Assembly: GCF_018070025.1 (NCBI RefSeq) | Contig: NZ_JAGPYQ010000002.1 | Coordinates: 868,001 to 932,000, forward strand | Origin: Streptomyces liliiviolaceus | Lineage (GTDB): Bacteria > Actinomycetota > Actinomycetes > Streptomycetales > Streptomycetaceae | Length of the DNA: 64,000 nucleotides | Reading direction: 5' to 3' | Shown here: one piece after another, positions 17,332 to 25,705 of the stretch | Layout of the letters: every line of letters starts with the position of its first letter | Numbering within the stretch: the first letter of the stretch is position 1 | The notes under the pieces: model-generated | Databases searched by the model: none | What the model saw: the letters and a program-made list of their open reading frames with translations, nothing else | Told to the model about the DNA's origin: nothing | Program-made: the position numbers and the translations under genes

Positions 17332-17416
17332 TGTTGCACCTTTTATCGTATGGATACATGCTGTGAGCCTGGAAGTACTCATGGTGACTGTCCCCATCGA
17401 TCCAGGAGAAACAATC

Positions 17417-17611
17417 ATGATCCTGTCCATGTCAGGCGTGGTCCTGCTCGGCATCATCGTCTTCCTCTTCTTCCGCAAGGACGGCCTCAAGGCCTCGCAC
17501 GCGATGGTCAGCGCCCTCTTCGGGTTCTACCTCGCGGGCACGGCCATCGCCCCGAGCATCACGGCGGGCGGCGCGAGCCTGGCCGGTCTGCTCGGCGGGA
17601 TCAAGTTCTGA
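17417..17611 (+). CDS. smeA: SmeA, small sporulation membrane protein
   Basis: 64 residues from ATG 17417 (MILSMSGVVLLGIIVFLFF), with a ribosome site CAGGAGAAAC upstream; an earlier ATG in frame lacks one. Two hydrophobic segments (about residues 3-20 and 28-62, the second Gly/Ala-rich) flank a short RKDGLKASH loop. Length, topology and position directly before an FtsK-like gene match smeA of S. coelicolor, where SmeA recruits SffA to sporulation septa. Transcribed with sffA, 37 bp downstream. Probably expressed late, in sporulating aerial hyphae. The AT-rich inverted repeat upstream is the likely control site. Confidence 0.88.
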   Translation: MILSMSGVVLLGIIVFLFFRKDGLKASHAMVSALFGFYLAGTAIAPSITAGGASLAGLLGGIKF

Positions 17612-17648
17612 CCTCCACCCCGTTCGCACGCACCTCCAGGAGACAGCA

Positions 17649-19235
17649 GTGGCCCGCCGCCCCCTCCCCCGCATTCTGAGTACCGGCAGCGCGCAGATCG
17701 CCCGCAGCAGGGACCTGGCCCGGACGGCCGCCGACAGCGCCACCGACGTCCTCCACCCGCTGATCACCATCAGCCGTGGACTGCGTCGGCTGGCGGCCGC
17801 CGGCCGGCGCAAATGGGCGGAGACCCCCAAGGACCGGCGCGGTCCACTGCTGTTCCTGGTGGCCTCGGTCGTCCTGATCGTGGCCCTCATCCCGTACGGG
17901 CCGCTGCTCGCCGTCATCAGCCTGATGGCGGCGGCCGCCTGGCAGGGCAGGGACCGCACCCCGGCCGTGCCCACCGGCCCCGACGACTCGCAGAGCAAGC
18001 GTCTGGAGTCCCTCTACGAGGCGCTCGTCCCGTACTTCTCCGTCCCCGAGGACCCCGCCCCGCTCTACGCCCACGGCGGCGAGTGGGGCAAGGCCTTCGA
18101 CGCGTACGAGTTCGACGACACCGGCCGGGTCTCGCAGCTGTCCGTGCGCTACCCCGCCTACTTCCGGGACGGGGAGGCCGACTCCCGGGCCCGTATCGAG
18201 CAACTGCTGCACGCCAAGTCGGGCCGCGGCCGGGAGTACCGCTTCGCGTGGGACGAGGAGAGCAACCAGCTCTCGGTCGCCGTGCTGCCTCCGCTGCCCA
18301 CCGACATCGCCGCCCAGCGGTTCGTCACGGCACCGGGCGAGACCGTCCTCGGCTTCACCGACCCGGCGGGCGTCCAGCGCACGCTCCCTCTCGACTTCGG
18401 CCAGGAGCAGCGGGACGTCCCCCCGGTGGTCTGGCGTACGGGCGTGCGTTCCACCGAGCCGCACCTGCTCGCGGTCGGCGGGCCCGGCAGCGGCACGACC
18501 ACGCTCCTGCGCTCGATCGCGCTGCAGGCCCTGCGCCACGGTGACGTACTGATCGTCGAGGGCGGCGGTACGGGCGAGTACGCGTGCCTTGCGGGACGCG
18601 ACGGCGTGCTGGGCATCGAATGCGGTCTTTCGGGGGCGCTGGCGGCTCTCGAATGGGCGGCGCACGAGACGGAGCGGCGGCTCATCACGGCGAACCGTTC
18701 CCGGCAGGCGGGGCTGACTCCGCCGGAGGACACGCGGCGTCCGCTGTGGGTCCTCCTGGACCGGCCGACCGCGCTCGGTCACCTCGCGGCGGCCGACAGC
18801 CGCAGTGATCCGCAGACCCTCCTCCAGGTGCCGTTGCGTCACGGCCGCGCGGCCGGGGTCACGGTGGTGGTGGCCGAGCAGTTCGACGCCGTGGAGTCGC
18901 TCGGCGAGGCGGTGCTGGGGCACACGCGCGCGCGTGTCGTGCTCGGGCCGGCTTCCACGGGGCAGCTCGAAGCGGTGCTGGGGGTGCCGCCGCACACGAC
19001 TCCCACGGCCGATGTGCCGGCGGGGCGGGGATACGCCCGGCTGGGGGCCGGTCCCGTCCACCGCCTTCAGGTGCCGGCGACTCCGGACCCGTACGACGAG
19101 GCGACGAGCGAGACGCATCGCCGGGCGGTCCTGGACCTGCTCCCCCCGGCGGGCACGGCCCCGGAAACCCCGGCGGCCCCCGCCCCCGCCCGCGTCACGG
19201 CACCGGGCCCGGTGGGCGTGGCCGCGGAGGGCTGA
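17649..19235 (+). CDS. sffA: SffA, SpoIIIE/FtsK-like septal protein
   Basis: 528 residues from GTG 17649, preceded by CCAGGAGA. A basic N-terminus is followed by one hydrophobic hairpin at about 73-98 (LLFLVASVVLIVALIPYGPL), then a linker and an FtsK/SpoIIIE-type ATPase domain at about 235-480. At the P-loop (residues 277-285) the sequence is GGPGSGTTT: threonine replaces the usual lysine. The Walker B position reads LWVLLDRP, with Arg where Glu is usual. ATP hydrolysis may therefore be weak or absent. No gamma DNA-reading domain is present. In S. coelicolor SffA is targeted to sporulation septa by SmeA and aids chromosome segregation. The Pro/Ala-rich tail ends before a cluster of interspersed repeats. 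Confidence 0.87.
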   Translation: MARRPLPRILSTGSAQIARSRDLARTAADSATDVLHPLITISRGLRRLAAAGRRKWAETPKDRRGPLLFLVASVVLIVALIPYGPLLAVISLMAAAAWQGRDRTPAVPTGPDDSQSKRLESLYEALVPYFSVPEDPAPLYAHGGEWGKAFDAYEFDDTGRVSQLSVRYPAYFRDGEADSRARIEQLLHAKSGRGREYRFAWDEESNQLSVAVLPPLPTDIAAQRFVTAPGETVLGFTDPAGVQRTLPLDFGQEQRDVPPVVWRTGVRSTEPHLLAVGGPGSGTTTLLRSIALQALRHGDVLIVEGGGTGEYACLAGRDGVLGIECGLSGALAALEWAAHETERRLITANRSRQAGLTPPEDTRRPLWVLLDRPTALGHLAAADSRSDPQTLLQVPLRHGRAAGVTVVVAEQFDAVESLGEAVLGHTRARVVLGPASTGQLEAVLGVPPHTTPTADVPAGRGYARLGAGPVHRLQVPATPDPYDEATSETHRRAVLDLLPPAGTAPETPAAPAPARVTAPGPVGVAAEG

Positions 19236-19255
19236 CCGCCGGACATCACCCTCCG

Positions 19256-19535
19256 GTGCGTTGTGGCTGGCCGCGCAGTTCCCCGCGCCCCTAAAAACCA
19301 AAAGACTGCGCAGTTCCCCGCGCCCCTGATGGGGCACAGCCCCTCCCGAGGGGCGCGGGAAACGGCGCGACCAGCCACAACGCACCCGCACCCGACAACC
19401 AGCCCGGCCGTCTCAGGGGCGCGGGGAACTGCGCAGCCAGCCACGACGCACCCGCACGTGAAAGCCCGCCGCACCCCCACCCACCCAGGGGCGCGGGGAA
19501 CTGCGCGACCAGCCACAACGGACCCGCACCCGACG
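19256..19535. repeat. Cluster of five short interspersed repeats in both orientations
   Basis: Two copies in minus orientation (near 19260-19296 and 19309-19330) are followed by three in plus orientation (near 19357, 19415 and 19490). The latter have the full tail GCGCGACCAGCCACAACG and a downstream CCCGCAC. The minus copies adjoin sffA and the plus copies adjoin the convergent MocR gene, so each faces its own upstream gene the same way. Opposed copies can pair into a long stem. Confidence 0.85.
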
Positions 19536-19572
19536 ACCCACCCCGGAAGCGCCCCGCCTCACCCCGCCGGCG

Positions 19573-21072
19573 TCACGCCACGAACGTGCGGGGCGCCTCC
19601 ACTCCCCCGTTCGCCCCGGACGCGACCAGCCGCGCCGCCGCCCCCAGCCGCGCAGCCGCCTCGTCGGCCACCGCGCCGCCGACGGTGAACGGGAGCCGCA
19701 CGTACCCCTCGAAGGCCCCGTCCACGCCGAACCGGGGCCCGGACGGCACCCGTACACCCACCCGCTCGCCCACCTCCGCCAGCCGCGACCCGGACAGACC
19801 GCCCGTGCGCACCCACAGCGTGAGCCCGCCGCGCGGCACGTCGAACTCCCAGTCCGGGAGTTCCCGGCGCAGCGCCCCCACCAGTGCGTCCCGGTTCTCC
19901 CGGGCCTGGTCGCGCCGCACCTCCACGGCCTGCTCCCAGCCGCCCGTGCTGAGCAGCCAGTTCACGGCCAGCTGCTCCAGGACGGGCGTCCCGAGGTCGG
20001 CGTACGCGCGCGCCGCGACGAGGCTGCGGATCACGTCGGGCGCGGCACGGACCCAGCCGATCCGCATCCCGGCCCAGAAGGCCTTGCTGGCCGAGCCGAC
20101 CGTGATGACCGTCGACCCGGCCGGGTCGAACCCGCAGACGGGCCGCGGCAGTTCGAGCCCCTCGTCGAGATGCAGCTCGCTCATGGTCTCGTCCACGACC
20201 AGCACGGTCCCGGCCGACCGCGCGGCGTCGACGAGCTCCCGTCGCTGGTTCTCGTCGGCGAGCGCGCCGGTCGGGTTGTGGAAGTCAGCGACGACGTAGG
20301 CGAGCCGGGGCGCCGCGTCGCGCAGCACCTGCCGCCAGCGGTCCAGGTCCCAGCCCGCGAGCCCCTCGGCCATGGCGACGGGCACCAGCCGGGCCCCGGC
20401 CTCGCGCATCAGCTGAAGGATGTTGGCGTACGAGGGCGACTCGACGGCGATGCGCTCCCCGCGGCCGGCGAAGAGGTGACAGATGGCGTCGATGGCCCCC
20501 ATGGCCCCGGTGGTCACCATGATCTGCTCGGGCATGGTCGGAATGCCGCGCCGGGTGTACCGGTCGGCGAGGGTCTGGCGCAGCGCAGGCAGCCCCGCCG
20601 GATAGTCGCCGTGCGTGTGGGCGTACGGCGGCAGTTCCTCCAAGGCGCCCTGGACGGCGCGGGTGAGCCAGGGTTCGGGCGCGGGCAGGGCCGCGCAGCC
20701 GAGGTCGATCATGGAGCCGAGGGTCTCGGGCGGCAGGGGTTCGAGGCCGCGCGCGGGCAGCGGGTTCCCGGCCGGTACGGCGGTCCAGCTGCCCGCGCCC
20801 CTGCGGGACTCCAGGAAGCCCTCGGCGCGCAGTGCCTCGTAGGCCGCCGCCACGGTGGTGCGGCTGACGGACAGGGAGAGGGCCAGTTCGCGCTCGGCGG
20901 GCAGGCGCGCGGCCACGGGGACGCGGCCTTCGAGGACGAGCAGCCGGATACCGTCGGCGAGGGCGCGGTAGGCGGGCGGGCGGCGCGTGCCGGGGCCCGC
21001 GGGGCGCTCCTGCTGGGAGTTGAGCAGCCGGGCGAGCTGGGCGGCTCCCACCGCCGAAGTCCACTGCGCCAT
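19573..21072 (-). CDS. MocR-family regulator (GntR HTH fused to aminotransferase-like domain)
   Basis: 499 residues from ATG 21072 (MAQWTSAVGAAQLARLL). The N-terminal GntR winged helix spans about 38-105 (ALADGIRLLVLEGRVPV ... SVSRTTVAAAYEALRAEGFL). The fold-type I aminotransferase domain runs from about 130 to the end, with the PLP lysine in VGSASKAFW, plus VADFHNPTG and LVVDETMSEL. The length is normal. It is divergent from a YczE-family membrane protein gene, a pairing widely seen in actinobacteria, and two CAGTCCACC direct repeats lie between them. It probably controls that gene using PLP or an amino-acid adduct as effector. Confidence 0.92.
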   Translation of the reverse strand: MAQWTSAVGAAQLARLLNSQQERPAGPGTRRPPAYRALADGIRLLVLEGRVPVAARLPAERELALSLSVSRTTVAAAYEALRAEGFLESRRGAGSWTAVPAGNPLPARGLEPLPPETLGSMIDLGCAALPAPEPWLTRAVQGALEELPPYAHTHGDYPAGLPALRQTLADRYTRRGIPTMPEQIMVTTGAMGAIDAICHLFAGRGERIAVESPSYANILQLMREAGARLVPVAMAEGLAGWDLDRWRQVLRDAAPRLAYVVADFHNPTGALADENQRRELVDAARSAGTVLVVDETMSELHLDEGLELPRPVCGFDPAGSTVITVGSASKAFWAGMRIGWVRAAPDVIRSLVAARAYADLGTPVLEQLAVNWLLSTGGWEQAVEVRRDQARENRDALVGALRRELPDWEFDVPRGGLTLWVRTGGLSGSRLAEVGERVGVRVPSGPRFGVDGAFEGYVRLPFTVGGAVADEAAARLGAAARLVASGANGGVEAPRTFVA

Positions 21073-21078
21073 GACGAC

Positions 21079-21151
21079 CAGTCCACCTTCCCCGAATTGG
21101 CCATGGAAGAGGTTTCTCCTCAAGCCACAGAGTGTCATGAGTCAGTCCACC
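21079..21151. promoter_or_regulatory. Candidate MocR direct-repeat operator between divergent genes
   Basis: CAGTCCACC occurs at 21079-21087 and again at 21143-21151, 64 bp apart, within the 111-bp divergent region. MocR proteins such as PdxR are known to bind direct repeats. Nine identical bases twice is suggestive, not proof. Confidence 0.35.
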
Positions 21152-21183
21152 GGCACCACCGCACCACCTCCAGGGAGCCCACA

Positions 21184-21846
21184 GTGTCCAGCCCGCCGCC
21201 GAGGCACCTCACCCGCCGACTTCTTCAGCTGTACGTGGGACTGGCCCTGTACGGAGTGAGTTCGGCGCTCCTCGTGGAGGCGGGGCTGGGCCTTGAGCCC
21301 TGGGGTGTGCTGCATCAGGGCCTCGCCGAGCTGACCGGGCTGACGATCGGTGTGGTGTCGATCGTCATCGGGGCCGTCGTCCTCCTCCTGTGGATACCGC
21401 TGCGCCAGCGCCCGGGCCTCGGCACGGTGTCCAACGTCTTCGTGGTCGGCATCGCGATGGACGGCACGCTCGCCCTCCTGCCGGACGCGCACGCCCTGGG
21501 GGTCCGGATTCCGCTGATGGTGGCGGGCATCCTGCTGAACGGTGTGGCTACCGGCCTCTACATAGCGGCCCGTTTCGGTCCGGGCCCGCGCGACGGTCTG
21601 ATGACCGGCTTCCACCGGCGCACCGGCCGCTCGATCCGCCTGGTGCGCACCACCCTGGAGGTGGCCGTGGTCGCGACGGGCTTCGTCCTCGGCGGCACGG
21701 TCGGGGTCGGCACGGTCCTGTACGCGCTCGCCATCGGGCCGCTGGCCCAACTGTTCCTGCGGGTGTTCGCCGTCCCTGCGGCATCACCGGACGGCAGCAC
21801 GGTCGTTGCCGCAGGGCCATCGGAGCAGGCGATACTGCGCGGGTGA
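21184..21846 (+). CDS. YczE/YyaS-family integral membrane protein
   Basis: 220 residues from GTG 21184, ribosome site CAGGGAG. Five to six hydrophobic segments. LYVGLALYGVSSALLVEAGLG with GLEPWGVLHQGLAELTG is the family signature; FGPGPRDGLMTGFHRRTG and RLVRTTLEVAVVATGFVLGG follow. The function is not established. The family is often divergent from MocR genes and is presumed to be a transporter. Its stop overlaps the next gene start by 4 bp. Confidence 0.88.
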   Translation: MSSPPPRHLTRRLLQLYVGLALYGVSSALLVEAGLGLEPWGVLHQGLAELTGLTIGVVSIVIGAVVLLLWIPLRQRPGLGTVSNVFVVGIAMDGTLALLPDAHALGVRIPLMVAGILLNGVATGLYIAARFGPGPRDGLMTGFHRRTGRSIRLVRTTLEVAVVATGFVLGGTVGVGTVLYALAIGPLAQLFLRVFAVPAASPDGSTVVAAGPSEQAILRG

Positions 21847-22610
21847 TCTCGCGCATACGCCACCCCTACCTCGACCATCCCGGGCCCATAGCCTTCGCCC
21901 ACCGGGGCGGGGCCGCCGACGGCCTGGAGAACACCGTGGCCCAGTTCCGCCGCGCGGTCGAGGCCGGCTACCGGTACATCGAGACCGATGTGCACGCCAC
22001 GGCGGACGGAAAACTCGTCGCCTTCCACGACGCGACGCTGGACCGGGTGACCGACGGCGCGGGCCGGATAGCGGACCTCCCCTGGGACGACGTACGGCAC
22101 GCGCGCGTGGCGGGCGCCGAACCGGTCCCCCTCTTCGACGAGCTCCTGGAGACGTTCCCCGACGTCCGCTGGAACGTCGACGTGAAGGCGGAGCCCGCGC
22201 TGCTCCCCTTTCTCGACCTGATCCGCTCCACCGGCTCCTGGGACCGCGTCTGCGTCGGTTCCTTCTCCGAGGCGCGGGTCGCCCGGGCGCAACGCCTGGC
22301 CGGCCCGCGCCTGGCCACCTCGTACGGCACCAGGGGTGTCCTCGGACTGCGCCTGAAGTCGTGGGGGATGCCCGCCGCGCTGCGGCGCTCGGCGGTCTGC
22401 GCGCAGGTTCCCGAGGCGCAGTCGGGCATCCCGGTGGTGGACCGCCGCTTCGTGAACGCAGCCCACGCGCGCGGGCTGCAGGTCCACGTGTGGACGGTCA
22501 ACGAGCCCGAGCGGATGCACCGGCTTCTGGACCTGGGAGTCGATGGCATCATGACCGATCACATCGAGACGCTGCGCGGGGTCCTCCAGGACCGCGGCAC
22601 CTGGGCCTGA
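21843..22610 (+). CDS. Glycerophosphodiester phosphodiesterase
   Basis: 255 residues from GTG 21843, overlapping the previous stop (GTGA). GDPD family motifs are AFAHRGGAADGLENTVAQF (His-Arg active site), GYRYIETDVHATADGKLV (metal-binding Glu/Asp), FHDATLDRVTDG, WNVDVKAEP and VHVWTVNEPERM with GVDGIMTDH near the end. It cleaves glycerophosphodiesters to glycerol-3-phosphate and an alcohol. No signal peptide, so cytoplasmic. Translational coupling to the YczE gene suggests co-expression. Confidence 0.93.
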   Translation: MISRIRHPYLDHPGPIAFAHRGGAADGLENTVAQFRRAVEAGYRYIETDVHATADGKLVAFHDATLDRVTDGAGRIADLPWDDVRHARVAGAEPVPLFDELLETFPDVRWNVDVKAEPALLPFLDLIRSTGSWDRVCVGSFSEARVARAQRLAGPRLATSYGTRGVLGLRLKSWGMPAALRRSAVCAQVPEAQSGIPVVDRRFVNAAHARGLQVHVWTVNEPERMHRLLDLGVDGIMTDHIETLRGVLQDRGTWA

Positions 22611-22673
22611 GCGGTCCCGGCACACCACGCGGTACGCCCTGCCTGGGCACGACACGGGGAAGCGAGGGCACGG

Positions 22674-24035
22674 GTGGGCACCGACACCGTGCGGGAACGG
22701 GCGGCCGACGGAGCCGCCGAACGGCGGCGCGAACAACGCGGCTGGTACTTCTACGACTGGGCCTGCTCCGTCTATTCGACGAGCGTGCTCACCGTGTTCC
22801 TCGGCCCCTATCTGACCTCGGTCGCCAAGGCGGCGGCGGACGCGGACGGATTCGTGCACCCGCTGGGGATACCCCTGCGCGCGGGCTCGTTCTTCGCCTA
22901 CAGCGTGTCCGCGTCCGTGATCCTGTCGATCTTCGTGATGCCCCTGGCGGGCGCGGCGGCCGACCGCAGCGGCCGCAAGAAGCCGCTCCTCGCGCTCTCG
23001 GCATACCTGGGCGCCGCGGCCACGGCGGGCATGTTCTTCCTGGACGGCGACCGCTATCTGCTGGGCGGCCTCCTGCTCATAGTGGCCAATGCCTCGCTGG
23101 CCGTCTCGATGGTGCTCTACAACTCCTACCTGCCGCAGATCGCCCCGCCCGAGGAGCGCGACGCCGTCTCGTCGAGGGGCTGGGCGTTCGGCTACGCGGC
23201 CGGCTCGCTGGTCCTCGTGGCCAACCTCGTGCTCTACAGCGCCCACGACAGCTTCGGTGTCTCGGAGGCGATGGCGGTCCGCATCTGCCTGGCCTCGGCG
23301 GGCATCTGGTGGGGCGCCTTCACCCTCGTACCGCTCAAGCGGCTGCGCGACCGCCGGACGGCGGACTCCCCCGCGGGGTCGCCGGGCGCGCCCGGTCGGG
23401 GCTGGCGGCAGCTCGCGGCGACGGTGCGCGACATGCGCCGCCAGCCGCTCACCCTCGCCTTCCTCCTGGCGTACCTCGTCTACAACGACGGCATCCAGAC
23501 GGTCATCTCACAGGCTTCCGTGTACGGGTCCGAGGAGCTGGGCCTCGACCAGTCGACGCTCATCGTCGCCGTGCTGCTGGTCCAGCTGCTCGCGGTGGCC
23601 GGAGCCCTCGGAATGGGCCGACTGGCCCGGACGTACGGCGCCAAACGGACCATTCTCGGATCCCTGGTCGCCTGGACCCTCACGCTGGCCGCCGGATATT
23701 TCCTGCCCGCGGGGGCGCCCGGCTGGTTCTTCGTCCTCGCGGCGGGCATCGGGCTGGTCCTCGGCGGCAGCCAGGCGCTCTCCCGGTCCCTGTTCTCGCA
23801 TCTGGTGCCGCCCGGCAAGGAGGCCGAGTACTTCTCCGCGTACGAGATGAGCGACCGCGGCATGAGCTGGCTCGGGCCGCTCCTGTTCGGCGTGACCTAC
23901 CAGCTGACGGGCAGCTACCGGGACGCGATCATCTCGCTCGTGGCCTTCTTCGTCCTGGGATTCGTGCTGCTCGCGAGGGTTCCGGTGCGGCGGGCGGTGC
24001 GCGACGCGGGTAATCCTGTTCCCGCGAGGATTTAG
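22674..24035 (+). CDS. UMF1/Atg22-like MFS transporter
   Basis: 453 residues from GTG 22674 (VGTDTVRERAADG). It starts with the family segment REQRGWYFYDWACSVYSTSV, as in bacterial homologues of vacuolar effluxer Atg22. About 12 hydrophobic segments; loop 2-3 is PLAGAAADRSGRKKPLL. The central loop at about residues 215-250 is hydrophilic. Later motifs are YLVYNDGIQTVISQASVYG, GGSQALSRSLFSHLVPPGKE and FSAYEMSDRGMSWLGPL. Substrate unknown; Atg22 homologues export amino acids. The gene lies 63 bp behind the phosphodiesterase. Confidence 0.9.
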   Translation: MGTDTVRERAADGAAERRREQRGWYFYDWACSVYSTSVLTVFLGPYLTSVAKAAADADGFVHPLGIPLRAGSFFAYSVSASVILSIFVMPLAGAAADRSGRKKPLLALSAYLGAAATAGMFFLDGDRYLLGGLLLIVANASLAVSMVLYNSYLPQIAPPEERDAVSSRGWAFGYAAGSLVLVANLVLYSAHDSFGVSEAMAVRICLASAGIWWGAFTLVPLKRLRDRRTADSPAGSPGAPGRGWRQLAATVRDMRRQPLTLAFLLAYLVYNDGIQTVISQASVYGSEELGLDQSTLIVAVLLVQLLAVAGALGMGRLARTYGAKRTILGSLVAWTLTLAAGYFLPAGAPGWFFVLAAGIGLVLGGSQALSRSLFSHLVPPGKEAEYFSAYEMSDRGMSWLGPLLFGVTYQLTGSYRDAIISLVAFFVLGFVLLARVPVRRAVRDAGNPVPARI

Positions 24036-24121
24036 CGCTCAGCGCCAAAGGGCGGTAGTGTACGCGTTTGGCCTGCCAGGCGTACCGTTACTGCGCGTCA
24101 AAGATGCCGCAACACCGGGTG

Positions 24122-24139
24122 ACATCTGCTGTCAGATGT
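24122..24139. promoter_or_regulatory. Small inverted repeat upstream of rbpA
   Basis: ACATCTG and CAGATGT are perfectly inverted around CTGT, about 65 bp upstream of the SigR promoter. It could be a weak terminator for the MFS gene or an operator; no T-run follows. Confidence 0.3.
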
Positions 24140-24203
24140 GACAAACCGGGCGCAGGTGGGTACAACAACGGGCGGCTACGACGGCGACGCATGTCCCGGA
24201 GCG

Positions 24204-24229
24204 GGAATCTTTACCGCCGACCGGACGTT
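24204..24229 (+). promoter_or_regulatory. SigR-type promoter of rbpA
   Basis: GGGAAT with exactly 18 bases to GTT matches the SigR consensus GGAAT-N18-GTT. It is placed about 60 bp before the rbpA start. rbpA is a known SigR target in S. coelicolor, induced by disulfide stress. Confidence 0.9.
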
Positions 24230-24290
24230 GACCGGATGACGACGACAGCGACACCTGTCCTGTGGGCGACAAGCCCGGGAGGCACGATTC

Positions 24291-24665
24291 ATGAGTGAGC
24301 GAGCTCTTCGCGGCACGCGCCTCGTGGTGACTAGCTACGAGACGGACCGCGGCATCGACCTGGCCCCGCGCCAGGCCGTGGAGTACGCATGCGAGAAGGG
24401 CCATCGATTCGAGATGCCCTTCTCGGTGGAGGCGGAGATCCCGCCGGAGTGGGAGTGCAAGGTCTGCGGGGCCCAGGCACTCCTGGTGGACGGCGACGGC
24501 CCTGAAGAGAAGAAGGCCAAGCCCGCGCGTACGCATTGGGACATGCTGATGGAACGGCGTACGCGAGAGGAGCTCGAAGAGGTCCTCGAAGAGCGCCTGG
24601 CCGTGCTTCGATCCGGAGCCATGAACATTGCGGTCCACCCTCGGGACAGCCGCAAGTCCGCGTAG
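24291..24665 (+). CDS. rbpA: RNA polymerase-binding protein RbpA
   Basis: 124 residues, ATG start with GGGAGG nine bases upstream. It starts MSERALRGTRLVVTSYETDR. The core domain carries Cys34, His38, Cys56 and Cys59 (YACEKGH and CKVCG), the zinc-binding pattern of the Streptomyces form. The C-terminal part (THWDMLMERRTREELEEVL) is the sigma-interaction domain. RbpA binds RNA polymerase with the principal sigma factor and stimulates open complex formation. A SigR promoter upstream links it to thiol-oxidative stress. Confidence 0.97.
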   Translation: MSERALRGTRLVVTSYETDRGIDLAPRQAVEYACEKGHRFEMPFSVEAEIPPEWECKVCGAQALLVDGDGPEEKKAKPARTHWDMLMERRTREELEEVLEERLAVLRSGAMNIAVHPRDSRKSA

Positions 24666-24682
24666 CCCTTCAGGGGGCTGAG
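24666..24682 (+). terminator. Weak hairpin after rbpA
   Basis: AGCCC and GGGCT pair around a short loop right after the stop codon. No T-run follows. It may stabilise the 3' end. Confidence 0.3.
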
Positions 24683-24789
24683 CGGCATACAGCGCACGCA
24701 CGCGACCGCGGGCGCCGTGTCTTCGGGCACGGTACCTGCGGTTCTGTGCGTTTGCGTGGGACTCGGGTTCGGTTCTGGGTGCGTGCGGG

Positions 24790-24866
24790 CCCGCTGTGGC
24801 TGGGGTTGCGCAGTTCCCCGCGCCCCTAAAGACAAAAGATTGCGCCGTTCCCCGCGCCCCTGGGTA
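24790..24866 (-). repeat. Two short interspersed repeats, minus orientation
   Basis: GTTCCCCGCGCCCCT occurs at about 24815 and 24849. The first is preceded by GTGGCTGGGGTTGCGCA. They lie downstream of rbpA in the same direction relative to the gene as other copies. Confidence 0.8.
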
Positions 24867-24894
24867 TCTCGGCCTCTCCGGCGCCCCCATGCCC

Positions 24895-24952
24895 CACCCA
24901 GCCCCTCCGGCGTTTGAGGAGCGGGGGTTCGGGGGCGGAGCCCCTGAGGTGG
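24895..24952. repeat. Second repeat family (CCGGCGTTTGAGGAGCGGGG type)
   Basis: CCCAGCCCCTCCGGCGTTTG, AGGAGCGGGGGTTCGGGGGC and GGAGCCCC form a hairpin-prone element. I recognise it as common at gene ends across Streptomyces genomes. It lies between convergent rbpA and fxsA and may serve as a bidirectional terminator. Confidence 0.6.
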
Positions 24953-25019
24953 TGACGGGAACGGGTAGGGGCGGCGGGGGCGGAAAAAGCCCCCACCCAC
25001 CCCGGGCGGCGGCCGGCCC

Positions 25020-25622
25020 TCAGCCGGTCAGAGGCGGGCGCGAGCCCTGATTGTTCCCGTTCTCCCGCTCGCGCGGCACGTCGTCGCGGACGACCTCGCC
25101 CTGGACGACCTTCCCGTCAGGACGATGGATCCGAGCCTGCTGAAACGCGTTCCCGAACGACCCCGAAGCCTCCCGCACCTTCCGCTCGAACGTCCGCTCC
25201 GCATACCGCGAGAGCGCCTTCTGCACGGGCGGCACCAGCAGAAGCAGCCCGAGCGCGTCGGAGATCAGCCCCGGCAGCATCAGGAGCAGCCCGCCGAGCA
25301 TCATCAGGCCGTTGCCCTCGGAGTTGGCCCGGCCCTGCGGCAGCGCCCCGCTCTGCTGCTGTTGCAGCGTCTCGCTCAGCGCGCGGAAGGCCCGCCGACC
25401 GGCCCGCTTGATGACCACGGCGCCGAGGACGAACCCACCGATCAGCAGCAGAACCACCGCGAACCCGCTCGCCGCGCCCGCCACCACCGTCAGCAGCCAG
25501 ATCTCCAGCACGAGCCACGCGGCCACGCCCAGGGGCAGGAACCTCAACAGTCGTGAGCGCCGGGGCCGACGAGAGGTGGAGCCGGAGGCGGAGGTGGGCG
25601 GGATCGGTGCGCCAGTCGTCAT
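25020..25622 (-). CDS. fxsA: FxsA-family membrane protein
   Basis: 200 residues, ATG start. The basic N-terminus (SRRPRRSRLLRF) leads into hydrophobic segments at about 28-68 (LPLGVAAWLVLEIWLLTVVA, GFAVVLLLIGGFVLGAVVI) and 105-132 (LMMLGGLLLMLPGLISDALG, LLLLVPPV). The motif GLLLMLPGLISDALGLLL is typical of FxsA/UPF0716 proteins. The C-terminal 65 residues are charged and cytoplasmic. In E. coli FxsA affects phage F exclusion. Its biochemical role is unknown. It stands 84 bp downstream of ppm1 on the same strand. Confidence 0.9.
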   Translation of the reverse strand: MTTGAPIPPTSASGSTSRRPRRSRLLRFLPLGVAAWLVLEIWLLTVVAGAASGFAVVLLLIGGFVLGAVVIKRAGRRAFRALSETLQQQQSGALPQGRANSEGNGLMMLGGLLLMLPGLISDALGLLLLVPPVQKALSRYAERTFERKVREASGSFGNAFQQARIHRPDGKVVQGEVVRDDVPRERENGNNQGSRPPLTG

Positions 25623-25705
25623 GCCTCCAGTGTGCCTGGCCAGGGCTCAGTACGGCATAAAGCGTAAAGAGGGAGTCAGCCCGGCCTGTGCGACAGGGAG
25701 ACCGC

